Assembly (NCBI GenBank): GCA_023251255.1
Contig: JAHEZD010000059.1
Coordinates: 1 to 37,457, forward strand
DNA: 37,457 nt
Direction of reading: 5' to 3'
From: Chitinophagaceae bacterium
Lineage (GTDB): Bacteria > Bacteroidota > Bacteroidia > Chitinophagales > Chitinophagaceae
This document shows, piece after piece, positions 25,010 to 33,699 of this stretch (the stretch's first letter is position 1; the number at the start of each line of letters is the position of its first letter). Both the position numbers and the translations under genes were made by a program. The notes under the pieces were generated by a model that was not told the origin of the DNA, made no database searches, and worked only from the letters and a program-made list of their open reading frames with translations.

Positions 25010-25342
25010 TTAATAAGCACTAATAGTGTACTGTTCACCTGCATTGCAAATCTTGTCATATTCGGCATGGGTACCAATCCAACAAATGAAGAGGTGCGCC
25101 TGCTTGTCGCCAAAAGCATACTTGCCAATCATCCTGTAGTTGTTCCCCCCAATATCAAAAACAGCCCTGTTTGAGCTGTTGCCCAACAAATCAGTACTGG
25201 GAAAAGTAACCTGCATATCTGCCGGAACTTCCCAATCCGCATATTTCAATTTTGCCAGCCATTCATTAAACGATACCCTGCTCTGGGCGTTATACTTGGC
25301 AAACTCTTCTATTGTTTCCTTCCTTATCAGGTGAACTTTCAT
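25010..25342 (-). CDS. higB: HigB-type mRNA interferase toxin
   Basis: The 110-residue product matches the HigB toxin pattern: the start KVHLIRKETIEEFAKYNAQS, the WEVPADMQVTFPSTDLLGNSSNRAVFDIGGNNYRMIG core, and the signature FICWIGTHAEYDKI near the C-terminus. It belongs to the RelE-like fold of ribosome-dependent endoribonucleases that cleave translated mRNAs. The antitoxin gene follows 11 nt downstream. The ATG at 25342 directly precedes the conserved first strand, so the start is secure. Confidence 0.92.
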   Translation of the reverse strand: MKVHLIRKETIEEFAKYNAQSRVSFNEWLAKLKYADWEVPADMQVTFPSTDLLGNSSNRAVFDIGGNNYRMIGKYAFGDKQAHLFICWIGTHAEYDKICNAGEQYTISAY

Positions 25343-25365
25343 GACGAAGATAAAACTTTTATAAC

Positions 25366-25388
25366 AAAGTTCACAAAAAGAGAACTTT
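25366..25388. promoter_or_regulatory. Inverted repeat upstream of higBA, candidate HigA operator
   Basis: AAAGTTC (25366-25372) and GAACTTT (25382-25388) are perfect inverted arms 9 nt apart, 24-46 nt upstream of the higB start on the minus strand. Position and symmetry suit a HigA dimer site. Another GAACTTT lies at 25333-25339 in the gene start. Confidence 0.45.
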
Positions 25389-25430
25389 ATCCGGTTAGCA
25401 GGATTGATTGGTGCTTGAAGTGGTCAAAAT

Positions 25431-25466
25431 AAAAAACCGCTCTGTATCCTAAAGATATAAAGCGGT
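25431..25466 (-). terminator. Terminator of tRNA-Glu
   Basis: On the minus strand ACCGCT (25466-25461) and AGCGGT (25441-25436) close a stem with an inner TATC/GATA helix, followed by six T residues (25436-25431). It lies 26 nt after the tRNA 3' end. Confidence 0.75.
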
Positions 25467-25491
25467 CTTGCCTTTTTCAAGGACTTTTCTG

Positions 25492-25563
25492 TAGAGCGTA
25501 CGGGAATCGAACCCGTGATTCCTCCGTGAAAGGGAGGTGTCTTAACCCCTTGACCAACGCTCC
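25492..25563 (-). tRNA. trnE: tRNA-Glu (anticodon UUC)
   Basis: On the minus strand the 72-nt cloverleaf begins GGAGCGTTGG and ends ACGCTCT plus the discriminator A. The acceptor stem GGAGCGT pairs with ACGCTCT, with a G-U end pair. The anticodon stem CCTCC/GGAGG frames the loop CTTTCAC, with anticodon TTC at 25530-25528. The T arm contains GGGTTCGAATCCC. CCA is not encoded. A terminator follows. Confidence 0.95.
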
Positions 25564-25774
25564 ATCTGTTAATCGGGCTGCAAATATAGAGGCACAATCA
25601 TTTTAAGCCAAAACTTTTTTGAATTAATCCGCCTTATTTCAGGACTTTTTCAAAAGCCATACAAAAACTCCCCCAAATAAACTTTGCATTATCTCATCTA
25701 TTTTATTTGTTTCAAAACTTTACCTTCGCACCGCTTGCCAAAAAAACAATTGTTCACCTAAAAAAGTTTTCACA

Positions 25775-26779
25775 ATGATTAAAGTTGCTATTAATGGTTT
25801 TGGCCGCATTGGCCGTTTGGTTTTCCGTCAGATCCACAATATGGAAGGGATTGAGGTGGTTGCGATCAACGATTTGACTTCCCCACAAGTACTGGCCCAC
25901 CTGTTAAAATACGATAGTGCCCAAGGCCGTTTCAATGAAGATGTTACCGCCACTGAAGATTCAATAGTGGTTAAGGGCAGTACCGTAAAAATATACGCAC
26001 AAAAGGACCCCGCACAGATTCCTTGGGGAGCCCACGAGGTGGATGTGGTTATTGAAAGCACCGGTTTCTTTGCAGATGCGGATAAAGCTGCTGCACATAT
26101 CAAAGCCGGAGCTAAACGCGTAGTGATTTCAGCACCTGCTACTGGTGACCTGAAAACGGTGGTGTTCAATGTGAACCACGCCATATTGGATGGTACGGAA
26201 ACCATCATTTCCTGCGCTTCCTGCACTACCAATTGCCTGGCGCCAATGGCCAAGGTATTAAGCGATAAGTACACCATCCTTGCTGGTAGCATGACCACGA
26301 TACATGCTTATACCAATGACCAGAACACCTTGGATGCCCCCCATGCAAAAGGCGATTTGCGCCGTGCAAGGGCCGCAGCCCAAAATATTGTGCCCAATAG
26401 CACCGGCGCTGCCAAGGCCATTGGTTTGGTATTACCTGAATTGAAAGGTAAATTGGATGGTGGTGCGCAACGTGTGCCTGTAATTACAGGTTCATTAACT
26501 GAACTGGTTACCGTTTTGGGAACAAAAGTTACTGTTGATGAAGTGAATGCTGCCATGAAAGCTGCATCCAACGAAAGTTTCGGTTACAATGAAGATGAAA
26601 TTGTAAGCTCGGATATTATTGGAACGCACTTCGGTTCCCTGTTCGATGCTACCCAAACCAAGGTAATTACTGCTGGCGATACACAAATTGTGAAGACCGT
26701 TAGCTGGTACGATAACGAAATGAGCTATGTAAGCCAATTGGTGCGCACCGTAAAACACTTTGCAGGATTGATTTCTTAA
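25775..26779 (+). CDS. gapA: Glyceraldehyde-3-phosphate dehydrogenase
   Basis: The 334-residue product is a full-length type I GAPDH. It has the NAD fold motif INGFGRIGR (7-15), D33 in AIND (which favours NAD over NADP), the catalytic Cys150 in [12 protein letters not shown], the phosphate-binding segment [22 protein letters not shown], and [14 protein letters not shown]. It converts glyceraldehyde 3-phosphate, phosphate and NAD to 1,3-bisphosphoglycerate. It is monocistronic, with a terminator at 27001-27041. The same window encodes pgk, the next glycolytic step, about 4.5 kb downstream but apart from it. Confidence 0.97.
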   Translation: MIKVAINGFGRIGRLVFRQIHNMEGIEVVAINDLTSPQVLAHLLKYDSAQGRFNEDVTATEDSIVVKGSTVKIYAQKDPAQIPWGAHEVDVVIESTGFFADADKAAAHIKAGAKRVVISAPATGDLKTVVFNVNHAILDGTETIISCASCTTNCLAPMAKVLSDKYTILAGSMTTIHAYTNDQNTLDAPHAKGDLRRARAAAQNIVPNSTGAAKAIGLVLPELKGKLDGGAQRVPVITGSLTELVTVLGTKVTVDEVNAAMKAASNESFGYNEDEIVSSDIIGTHFGSLFDATQTKVITAGDTQIVKTVSWYDNEMSYVSQLVRTVKHFAGLIS

Positions 26780-26808
26780 GTCTGGGTGCCGAAGAAAAGA
26801 GCCTTATC

Positions 26809-26984
26809 AACTGATGTTACGCAAAATGTCAAATATTGATGTTCAGAGCCTGTCCCGATATTTTCATTGGAATTGAGCCCCGAATAGTCGGGATTTTCAA
26901 CCTGTCGAAACTTATTTGGAAACCGGATTGCCTTCGAGAACCTCAGGCTGACATTATTCCCACAATCTTTGCGTAACATCAGTT
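26809..26984. mobile_element. MITE-like element with 17-bp perfect terminal inverted repeats
   Basis: AACTGATGTTACGCAAA (26809-26825) is the exact reverse complement of 26968-26984. The 176-bp unit has no coding capacity and contains the dispersed CCCGAATAGTCGGG palindrome (26877-26890), CCTGTCGAA and CAGGCTGACA pieces. It sits between gap and its terminator. No target-site duplication is clear, so it may alternatively be a large structured 3' UTR repeat. Confidence 0.55.
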
Positions 26985-27000
26985 ATTCAATAGAAAATAA

Positions 27001-27041
27001 CCTCACAGCTTGCTTGCAAATACTGTGAGGTTTTGTTTTTT
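27001..27041 (+). terminator. Terminator downstream of gap
   Basis: CCTCACAG (27001-27008) pairs with CTGTGAGG (27023-27030), and the stem can be lengthened by AA/TT, followed by TTTTGTTTTTT. It lies 222 nt after the gap stop and just before the SemiSWEET start. Confidence 0.8.
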
Positions 27042-27053
27042 AAACTTACTTAC

Positions 27054-27308
27054 ATGGACAATATTACCCTTATTGGTTTAGCAGCCGCATTTTGTACCAC
27101 GGCTTCTTTTTTGCCGCAGGCCCTGCAAACCATCAAAACAAAGAATACCAAGGGTATTTCCCTGTACATGTATTCCCTGTTTACTTTTGGAACCTTGCTG
27201 TGGCTGGTGTTTGGGCTGTTCAGCCATAACCTGCCAGTAAGTATTGCCAATGGCATTACATTGGTGTTGGCGGTGATTATTTTGGGGTATAAGATTAAGT
27301 ACAAGTAA
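27054..27308 (+). CDS. SemiSWEET-type PQ-loop sugar transporter
   Basis: From the ATG at 27054 the product has 84 residues and three transmembrane helices (about 3-21, 34-55, 60-79), the size of a bacterial SemiSWEET. The PQ motif is in SFLPQALQTIKTKNTKGISL (about 19-38), with the following YMYSLFTFGTLLWLVFG helix. SemiSWEETs work as dimers and let sugars move down their gradient across the inner membrane. An upstream in-frame start at 27033 falls in the gap terminator T-tract and is rejected. The start lies 13 nt after that terminator, so its own promoter is not clear; it may depend on read-through. Confidence 0.85.
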   Translation: MDNITLIGLAAAFCTTASFLPQALQTIKTKNTKGISLYMYSLFTFGTLLWLVFGLFSHNLPVSIANGITLVLAVIILGYKIKYK

Positions 27309-27440
27309 TTTGTTGAGAGGGTAGCTCGTGCGTTGCCCACCCGTGCGGCCCGGACTTGAAACCTGCATTACAGTGGGATAGTAAGTGCAAATTTGTTTGC
27401 TATTTGCAGTAATCCCGGTTTCCCACTTCAGTCACAAACA

Positions 27441-30044
27441 TTATCTTGGTTGCAGCAACTTGGCAATCAAGCCTGTCCAGCCAGTTTGGTGGGAAGCCCC
27501 AACACCACGTCCACTATCACCATGAAAATACTCATAGAACAAAATGTAGTCATTGAAGTTGGGATCCTTCTGCAGTTTGTCATAATTGCCATTAACAGGT
27601 CGGTGACCATCTTCATTCTTCAGGAAAATATTGGATAGGCGTTTCTTTATTTCTTCTGCCACTTCATTCAACGAAAGCATGTTGCCACTTCCAACTGGGC
27701 ATTCCACCTTGAAATCATCATTGTAATAAAAATGGAAACGTTGCAGGCTTTCGATGATTAAAAAGTTCATGGGCATCCATATGGGTCCACGCCAATTGCT
27801 GTTGCCACCAAACATGCTGCTGTCACTTTCTCCTGGCACATAGTTCACGGCAAAGCATTCGCCCTCTACAAAGAACTCATAAGGGTGCTGCTGATGGAAC
27901 TTGGATACGGAACGGATACCGTAATCACTTAGGAACTCGGTTTCACTAAGCATTTTTTCCAGCATTTTTTTCATTCTATGGGCACGGAGCAAACTCAACA
28001 AATGCTTCTCATCATTGCCTTTTACATCCCATCTTGAAACAAGGCTTGTAAGCTCGGGTTTATTTTCATACAGCCATTGTAAATGTTTAGTGAATGCAGG
28101 CATCTTTACCAGCAGTTCATGGTCCAGTACTTCCACCGCAAACAAAGGGATCAGGCCAACCATGCTCCTTACTTTCAATGGTACTTTGCTGCCATTGGGC
28201 AAGTGCAGGCTATCATAGAAGAAGCCATCCATATCGTCCCACAGGCCATTGTTGTTATCGCCCATATTATCAATAGCTTGGGCTATGTACAAAAAGTGTT
28301 CAAAAAACTTGAGGGCCATTTCTTCGTACACAGGATTGTATTGCGAAAGTTCCAAGGCAATACGCATTAAATTGAGTGTGTACATGGCCATCCAGCTTGT
28401 ACCGTCAGCTTGCTCTATGTAACCGCCAGTAGGTAATGGGGAGCTTCTATCAAACACGCCAATATTGTCCAGTCCCAAGAAACCGCCTTCAAAAACATTG
28501 TTGCCACCTTCATCCTTTTTGTTTACCCACCAAGTGAAGTTCAACATGAGTTTATGGAAAACCGTTTCAAGGAAGGCCACATCCGGCTTGCCATTTTTAG
28601 CTTCATCAATCTTGAAGATCCTGAATGTGCTCCAAGCATGTACAGGTGGGTTCACATCGCCAAAGTTCCATTCATATGCAGGCAGTTGACCATTGGGGTG
28701 CATGTACCAAACCTTGGTAAGCAACTTCATTTGTGCTTTGGCAAATTCACTATCCACCATTGCAAGTGTAATACAATGGAATGCTAGGTCCCAACTGGCA
28801 TACCAGGGGTACTCCCATTTGTCGGGCATTGAAATGATATCGTTGTTGCACAAATGTTGCCATCCTGTATTTCTGCCCTGTAGCCTTTCTGCTGGTGGTG
28901 CCGGTTCGTTCCTGTCTCCTTGTAGCCATTGCTGTACATCGTAATAATAAAATTGCTTGCTCCATAACATGCCAGCAAAAGCTTGGCGTTGCAGCAATTT
29001 TTCATCATCACTTTTTATGTCTTTCTGAATATCGGCGTAGAACTCATCTGCCTCGTTTTGCCTTGCAGAAAAAGTTTCATCAAAGTCTTCGAATGGGTGC
29101 AGGCAATTGCCATTGCTCAACCTTAACTTAAAAGTGGTTGATGACTGTGCAGGAATGACCACATCAAAATTGAAAGCTGCTTTGGTGCCAGTTGCATGGA
29201 TGTTCACCGCATTGTCATTGCCATTTACAATAAATTCATTGATGCCATCCTTACAAAATTCGCTTTTATTGGCAGCGCCATACAGTTTCCGGTCATTGGT
29301 TTCGTTGTCGCAAAAAATAACAGTATCATTCCCGTTGGCATACAGCACATAATTGCCCAACTGCTCATGATGGATGACCACATTTTTATCGTTATCACTT
29401 GTCATTAATGGTTGGGTGCTTTGTAAACCGTAAGTCCATGTATTCCTGAACCAAACGGTAGGCAATACATTCAACGCTGCATGATCATTGCCACGATTGT
29501 GGACAGTGATTCTTATCAGTAAATCGTCGGCTCCAGCTTTTGCATATTCCACAACAACATCAAAGTACCTATTGTCATTAAAAATGCCTGTATCAATTAA
29601 TTCGAATTCATCCTGCTGCTTGTTCCTGCTTTTGTTCTCATTCAATAACCATTGGTAAGGATAGGCTGCCTGCGGGTACTTGTACAGCATTTTCATATAG
29701 CTATGCGTTGGCGTAGCATCCAAATAGTAGTAAAGCTCCTTCACGTCTTCGCCATGATTGCCTTCCGTACCTGTTAGGCCAAACAGGCGTTCTTTGAGTA
29801 TAGGGTCTTTTTTGTTCCACAAGGCCAATGAAAAACAAAGCAACTGCTGGTCATCGCACCAACCTGCAATGCCTTCCTCGCCCCAGCGGTAAGCCTTGCT
29901 GCGGGCCATTTCATGCGTGGTGGCATTCCAGGCATCACCGCCTGCACTGTAATCTTCGCGAACAGTACCCCATTGCCTTTCGGTTAAATAAGGCCCCCAT
30001 TTCTTCCAGTCTTGCTCAACCAATCTTTGTTGTTCGGCGTTCAT
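27441..30044 (-). CDS. GH63-like glucosidase (MGH1-like family)
   Basis: The 867-residue product is a cytoplasmic (no signal peptide) glycosidase of the clan-G (alpha/alpha)6 type, close to GH63 mannosyl-oligosaccharide glucosidase and mannosylglycerate hydrolase-like proteins. The N-terminal half (about 1-330) is a beta-sandwich. The toroid follows, with YPWYASWDLAFHCITLAMVD, EWNFGDVNPPVHAWSTFRIF and, near 751, WRGPIWMPMNFLIIESLQ. The C-terminus has GASHQTGWTGLIAKL. These blocks are typical of bacterial GH63 proteins of this length. Substrate is not evident; alpha-glucosides or glycosyl-glycerates are candidates. It lies 126 nt downstream of an SDR dehydrogenase gene on the same strand, so the two may form an operon. 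Confidence 0.88.
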   Translation of the reverse strand: MNAEQQRLVEQDWKKWGPYLTERQWGTVREDYSAGGDAWNATTHEMARSKAYRWGEEGIAGWCDDQQLLCFSLALWNKKDPILKERLFGLTGTEGNHGEDVKELYYYLDATPTHSYMKMLYKYPQAAYPYQWLLNENKSRNKQQDEFELIDTGIFNDNRYFDVVVEYAKAGADDLLIRITVHNRGNDHAALNVLPTVWFRNTWTYGLQSTQPLMTSDNDKNVVIHHEQLGNYVLYANGNDTVIFCDNETNDRKLYGAANKSEFCKDGINEFIVNGNDNAVNIHATGTKAAFNFDVVIPAQSSTTFKLRLSNGNCLHPFEDFDETFSARQNEADEFYADIQKDIKSDDEKLLQRQAFAGMLWSKQFYYYDVQQWLQGDRNEPAPPAERLQGRNTGWQHLCNNDIISMPDKWEYPWYASWDLAFHCITLAMVDSEFAKAQMKLLTKVWYMHPNGQLPAYEWNFGDVNPPVHAWSTFRIFKIDEAKNGKPDVAFLETVFHKLMLNFTWWVNKKDEGGNNVFEGGFLGLDNIGVFDRSSPLPTGGYIEQADGTSWMAMYTLNLMRIALELSQYNPVYEEMALKFFEHFLYIAQAIDNMGDNNNGLWDDMDGFFYDSLHLPNGSKVPLKVRSMVGLIPLFAVEVLDHELLVKMPAFTKHLQWLYENKPELTSLVSRWDVKGNDEKHLLSLLRAHRMKKMLEKMLSETEFLSDYGIRSVSKFHQQHPYEFFVEGECFAVNYVPGESDSSMFGGNSNWRGPIWMPMNFLIIESLQRFHFYYNDDFKVECPVGSGNMLSLNEVAEEIKKRLSNIFLKNEDGHRPVNGNYDKLQKDPNFNDYILFYEYFHGDSGRGVGASHQTGWTGLIAKLLQPR

Positions 30045-30170
30045 GTTTTATTTTTTGATGGTGCATGGTATGCACATGGTAACAATAAGAACCACAAGGG
30101 CCACAACCTGGTGCACTACCTGTTCCTTGTATGCTCGTATCTTGTTCGTTGGAGCTTGTGTCTTTTGTTC

Positions 30171-30980
30171 TTATCCTCCTGTACTGAAACTTTCAAAAGT
30201 GGTCATGCCCCCATCAATAAAAATACTGGCACCTGTAATGTAATCGCTGTCGTCACTGGACAGGAAAACGGCAAGGTTGCCAATATCTTTTGGCTGGCCG
30301 ATACGGTTGTAAGGTATCAGGGTCATTAAGCTATTATAAGCTTCTGGGGTGTTCCAGGCATTCGTATTGATGGGGGTTTGAATGGCACCGGGGCAAATGC
30401 TGTTTACACGGATCTTGTTTCTACCGTATTCCTGTGCAAGGGTCTGCATCAGCATTCGGATAGCACCTTTACTGCTTGCATAATTGGCGTGACCGGCCCA
30501 TGGAATAATTTCATGTACACTGCTTACATGGATAATTTTTCCGGCAGCTTGGGAACGGGTTTCATCGACCCCGCGACGCAGGAATTCCTTGATGGCTTCC
30601 CTTGCACAAAGGAACTGGCCAGTAAGGTTCACATCAATGACCAGTTGCCATTGGGCCAAAGTCATTTCATGGAACTTGGCATCACGCTGCAGCCCTGCAT
30701 TATTGATCAGTATGTCCACTGTGCCAAATTGCGCTACCACATCGGCAAACATTTTTATTACCTGGTCCTCCTTGCTTACATCGCATTGGTAACTGATGCT
30801 TTTTCCACCAGTTGCCACAATACTTGCCACTACAGCTTCCGCTGCATCTTTGGTTGTTGCTACAGGATGGTTTACTATAACAGTTGCACCTGCCAATGCC
30901 AGTGATTTACTGATCCCTTCGCCAATGCCGCTGCTGCCACCGGTAACAATGGCAACTTGGTTGATGAGTTTTTTTTCCAT
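30171..30980 (-). CDS. SDR-family dehydrogenase, glucose 1-dehydrogenase type
   Basis: From the ATG at 30980 the product has 269 residues. It has the nucleotide motif TGGSSGIGEG (13-22), NNAG (93-96), Ser at 153/154, Y167 and K171 (YASSK) and the late DGGMTTF tail common in glucose 1-dehydrogenase-like SDRs. These enzymes oxidise aldoses or related polyols with NAD(P). The frame extends upstream to 31148, but that extension lacks SDR homology and runs across a likely leader, so it is rejected. The gene precedes the GH63-like glucosidase, and a supply of glucose by that enzyme to this one is an inference. Confidence 0.87.
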   Translation of the reverse strand: MEKKLINQVAIVTGGSSGIGEGISKSLALAGATVIVNHPVATTKDAAEAVVASIVATGGKSISYQCDVSKEDQVIKMFADVVAQFGTVDILINNAGLQRDAKFHEMTLAQWQLVIDVNLTGQFLCAREAIKEFLRRGVDETRSQAAGKIIHVSSVHEIIPWAGHANYASSKGAIRMLMQTLAQEYGRNKIRVNSICPGAIQTPINTNAWNTPEAYNSLMTLIPYNRIGQPKDIGNLAVFLSSDDSDYITGASIFIDGGMTTFESFSTGG

Positions 30981-31255
30981 AAAGTTTTTTGGGGATGATA
31001 TGGCCCTTGTGAACAATTTTTGTCTAAAATAACTTAAGCACTTAACTAATCCTGTTAAATACTCATTAAGAAACAGGCTGCTGTTTGTTTGTGGTGCATT
31101 GGACAAAGCCAATATGCCGTTGCAGCAGGTTCTGTTCACAAATTTCACCCGCCCATGTCCCTTAAGTTGATCGAGCTGCCAAAGTCCTGTTCCTACTGAT
31201 GGGGACCAGTAAGAAAATAATGCGCATTATCATAGTTAGTGCCTATTCCTTTTTC

Positions 31256-31263
31256 TATATTTG
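31256..31263 (+). promoter_or_regulatory. Bacteroidota -7 promoter box before pgk
   Basis: TATATTTG matches the Bacteroidota TAxxTTTG -7 consensus exactly and lies 36 nt before the pgk start. A weak -33 partner (GTTAG near 31235) is at suitable spacing. Confidence 0.55.
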
Positions 31264-31299
31264 GTCAATTAAAATTTCAATAAAAAATTAACATATAAC

Positions 31300-32499
31300 A
31301 TGAGCAAATTTTCAGCACACAGCTTTGCTGGTCAGCGGGCATTGATCAGGGTTGACTTCAACGTTCCACTCGACAAGTCAACCCTAGCTATTACAGACGA
31401 TACAAGGATTACAGCAGCCATTCCTACCATAGAAAAGATATTGAACGACGGTGGCAGCGTTATTTTGATGAGCCATTTGGGCAGGCCCAAGGATGGCCCG
31501 GAGGACAAATATTCCCTGAAGCATATCGTGGCCCATTTAAGTGGGTTACTTGGTGGCAAAACAGTGTTGTTTGCCAATGACTGCATTGGTGCGGAAGCAT
31601 CTGAAAAAGCGGCAGCATTGAAAGCAGGGGAAGTTTTATTGTTGGAGAACTTACGTTTCTACAAGGAGGAAGAAAAAGGCGATGAAGCCTTTGCAGAAAA
31701 ACTCTCCAAGCTGGGTGATGTTTGGGTGAACGATGCATTTGGTACGGCCCATAGGGCACATGCAAGTACGGCAGTTATTGCAAAGTTCTTTGCTCCGGAA
31801 AACCGTTTCTTTGGCCTGCTCATGGAAGCAGAAGTAAGCAGTGCGGAAAAAGTAATGCACAAGGCCGACAAGCCATTTACTGCCATTATTGGCGGTGCAA
31901 AAGTTTCCGATAAGATCCTTATCATAGAAAACCTGCTGGAACGTGCCACGGACATTATTATTGGCGGTGGTATGGCCTATACCTTCATGAAGGCAGAAGG
32001 CGGATTGATTGGTAAGAGCCTTTGTGAGGATGACAGGTTGGATACAGCTTTGGAAATCATCAAAAAAGCAGAATCAAAAGGGGTGAACATCCATTTGCCA
32101 AGCGATAGTTGCGTAGCAGACAATTTCTCCAATGAGGCCAATACCTCCACTGCGCCCAGTAACCATATACCCGATGGATGGATGGGACTTGACATTGGCC
32201 CCAATGCCTGTGAGCAGTTTGCCAATGTGATTAAAAGGAGCAAGACCATCTTATGGAACGGACCAATGGGCGTTTTTGAGATGCACAAGTTCCAGCACGG
32301 CACAAAAACCATTGCTATAGCAGTAGCTGAAGCTACACAGAATGGTGCATTTAGTTTAGTGGGTGGTGGCGACAGTGTGGCTGCGGTGAACCAATTTGGT
32401 TTCCATGACAAAGTAAGTTATGTGAGCACTGGCGGCGGTGCATTGCTGGAATATTTTGAAGGAAAGGAACTGCCGGGCATTGCTGCGGTTAATTCATAA
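31300..32499 (+). CDS. pgk: Phosphoglycerate kinase
   Basis: The 399-residue product has full family length. It shows the substrate motif RVDFNVPL (17-24), [10 protein letters not shown], the basic patch [22 protein letters not shown], and the C-terminal nucleotide loop [13 protein letters not shown]. It transfers phosphate from 1,3-bisphosphoglycerate to ADP in glycolysis and runs in reverse in gluconeogenesis. It is preceded by a recognisable -7 box and followed by a hairpin at 32525-32552. The gene appears monocistronic. Confidence 0.97.
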   Translation: MSKFSAHSFAGQRALIRVDFNVPLDKSTLAITDDTRITAAIPTIEKILNDGGSVILMSHLGRPKDGPEDKYSLKHIVAHLSGLLGGKTVLFANDCIGAEASEKAAALKAGEVLLLENLRFYKEEEKGDEAFAEKLSKLGDVWVNDAFGTAHRAHASTAVIAKFFAPENRFFGLLMEAEVSSAEKVMHKADKPFTAIIGGAKVSDKILIIENLLERATDIIIGGGMAYTFMKAEGGLIGKSLCEDDRLDTALEIIKKAESKGVNIHLPSDSCVADNFSNEANTSTAPSNHIPDGWMGLDIGPNACEQFANVIKRSKTILWNGPMGVFEMHKFQHGTKTIAIAVAEATQNGAFSLVGGGDSVAAVNQFGFHDKVSYVSTGGGALLEYFEGKELPGIAAVNS

Positions 32500-32524
32500 A
32501 AAAGAAGATTTCCGGTTCAGGACA

Positions 32525-32552
32525 AAATGCCATCTTTCGTCAGGTGGCATTT
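32525..32552 (+). terminator. Weak terminator after pgk
   Basis: AAATGCCA (32525-32532) and TGGCATTT (32545-32552) form an 8-bp stem with a 12-nt loop. The T-tract is short. It begins 26 nt after the stop. Confidence 0.5.
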
Positions 32553-32613
32553 GCTTTGTAATAATCGCAACGTAATTACTACAAACAAGTAACTTACATA
32601 AAATTTAAAAGAA

Positions 32614-33222
32614 ATGAAAACAAAAAATCTTGCGCTTATTGTTATTGGTGTTCTGATATTGTTCTTGGGTGGCTGCGGCTGTACGGGCTACAACAGCATG
32701 AACGGATTAAGGCAACAAACAAATGAAGCTTGGGCCAATGTTGAAAACCAATATAAACGCCGTTCCGACCTGATTGGCAACTTGGTCAATACTGTAAAGG
32801 GTGCTGCAGACTTTGAGCAAACAACCTTGACCCAGGTTATTGCAGCAAGGGCCAGTGCCACCCAAATAAAGGTTGACCCCAATAACCTGACGCCAGAAAA
32901 ATTGAAAGAATTCCAAGCGGCACAAGGTCAATTGTCCCAAGCTTTGGGCAGACTGATGGTTGTTTCCGAACAATATCCCCAGTTAAGGGCAACAGAAAAC
33001 TTCACAGGCCTACAAGTGGAGCTGTCAAATACTGAAAATAAAATAGCTACGGAACGTAGCCGTTACAACGAAGCCGTAAAATTGTTCAATACAAAGATCA
33101 GCAACTTCCCCAACGTGATTTTTGCAGGTATGTTTGGCTTCAAGGAAAGGGGCTTCTTCGAAGCTACAGCAGTGGAAAAGGAAGTGCCCAGGGTTGATTT
33201 CAGCAAGCCTTCTACCAAATAA
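32614..33222 (+). CDS. lemA: LemA-family protein
   Basis: The 202-residue product has an N-terminal hydrophobic segment (about 6-20) ending GGCGC, so it is either membrane-anchored or a lipoprotein cut before Cys21 or 23. The rest is the helical LemA domain: YNSMNGLRQQTNEAWANVENQYKRRSDLIGNLVNTVKG is its signature, with TLTQVIAARASATQ and the AQGQLSQALGRLMVVSEQYPQLRATENF block. The function of LemA proteins is not well known. Bacterial lemA genes very often stand beside TPM-domain genes, as here, where two follow at 9 and 15 nt, and the three probably work together in the envelope. Confidence 0.92.
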   Translation: MKTKNLALIVIGVLILFLGGCGCTGYNSMNGLRQQTNEAWANVENQYKRRSDLIGNLVNTVKGAADFEQTTLTQVIAARASATQIKVDPNNLTPEKLKEFQAAQGQLSQALGRLMVVSEQYPQLRATENFTGLQVELSNTENKIATERSRYNEAVKLFNTKISNFPNVIFAGMFGFKERGFFEATAVEKEVPRVDFSKPSTK

Positions 33223-33231
33223 ACCAATAGC

Positions 33232-33684
33232 ATGTTTGCTTCACTTTTCAGAAAGGAATATTTTACCAAAGAGCAGCAAGAAGAAATTCTTGCTGCTATT
33301 CGCCAAGCTGAAAATGCTACCAGTGGTGAGGTAAGGTTGTTCATTGCCTCCAAATGCAGGACAGCAACAGCATTGCAAAGTGCAGTGGCCGTTTTCCATA
33401 AATTGAAGATGGAACAAACCGCACAAAGAAATGCAGTGGTACTGTACATAGCCATGGAAAGCAAGAAACTGGCTATCTATGGCGACGAAGGCATCCACAA
33501 AATTGTTGGCCAGGATTATTGGAACAATACCATAGAAGAGTTGAGCAACCATTTCAAAAATGGGAACATGACCCAGGGCATTGTAGCGGCCATCAATGAT
33601 ATTGGCAATAAGCTGCAGAAGCATTTCCCTCATCTTGAGGGCGACAAAAATGAATTGCCAGATGAAATAATCTTTGGCAAATAA
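33232..33684 (+). CDS. TPM-domain protein (short, no signal peptide)
   Basis: The 150-residue product is a single TPM (TLP18.3/Psb32/MOLO-1) domain. It has FTKEQQEEILAAIRQAENATSGEVRLFIASKC at the start, AVVLYIAMESKKLAIYGDEGIHKIVGQDYWN in the middle and a final amphipathic helix. It lacks a signal peptide or TM segment, unlike its downstream neighbour, so it may act on the cytoplasmic side. It is 9 nt after lemA and 15 nt before the secreted TPM gene, in one operon. Confidence 0.87.
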   Translation: MFASLFRKEYFTKEQQEEILAAIRQAENATSGEVRLFIASKCRTATALQSAVAVFHKLKMEQTAQRNAVVLYIAMESKKLAIYGDEGIHKIVGQDYWNNTIEELSNHFKNGNMTQGIVAAINDIGNKLQKHFPHLEGDKNELPDEIIFGK

Positions 33685-33699
33685 TGTAAACATCCTTCC

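Noticed and set aside
25431-25563. tRNA-Glu as an attachment site with a duplicated 3' end.
   Set aside because: I found no second copy of the tRNA 3' end on the left side of the TA island and no integrase.
27033-27053. An earlier in-frame start for the SemiSWEET gene.
   Set aside because: It lies in the terminator T-tract and adds residues not typical of these proteins.
30981-31148. N-terminal extension of the SDR protein to a start at 31148.
   Set aside because: The added 56 residues lack SDR homology, and the ATG at 30980 stands immediately before the conserved first strand.
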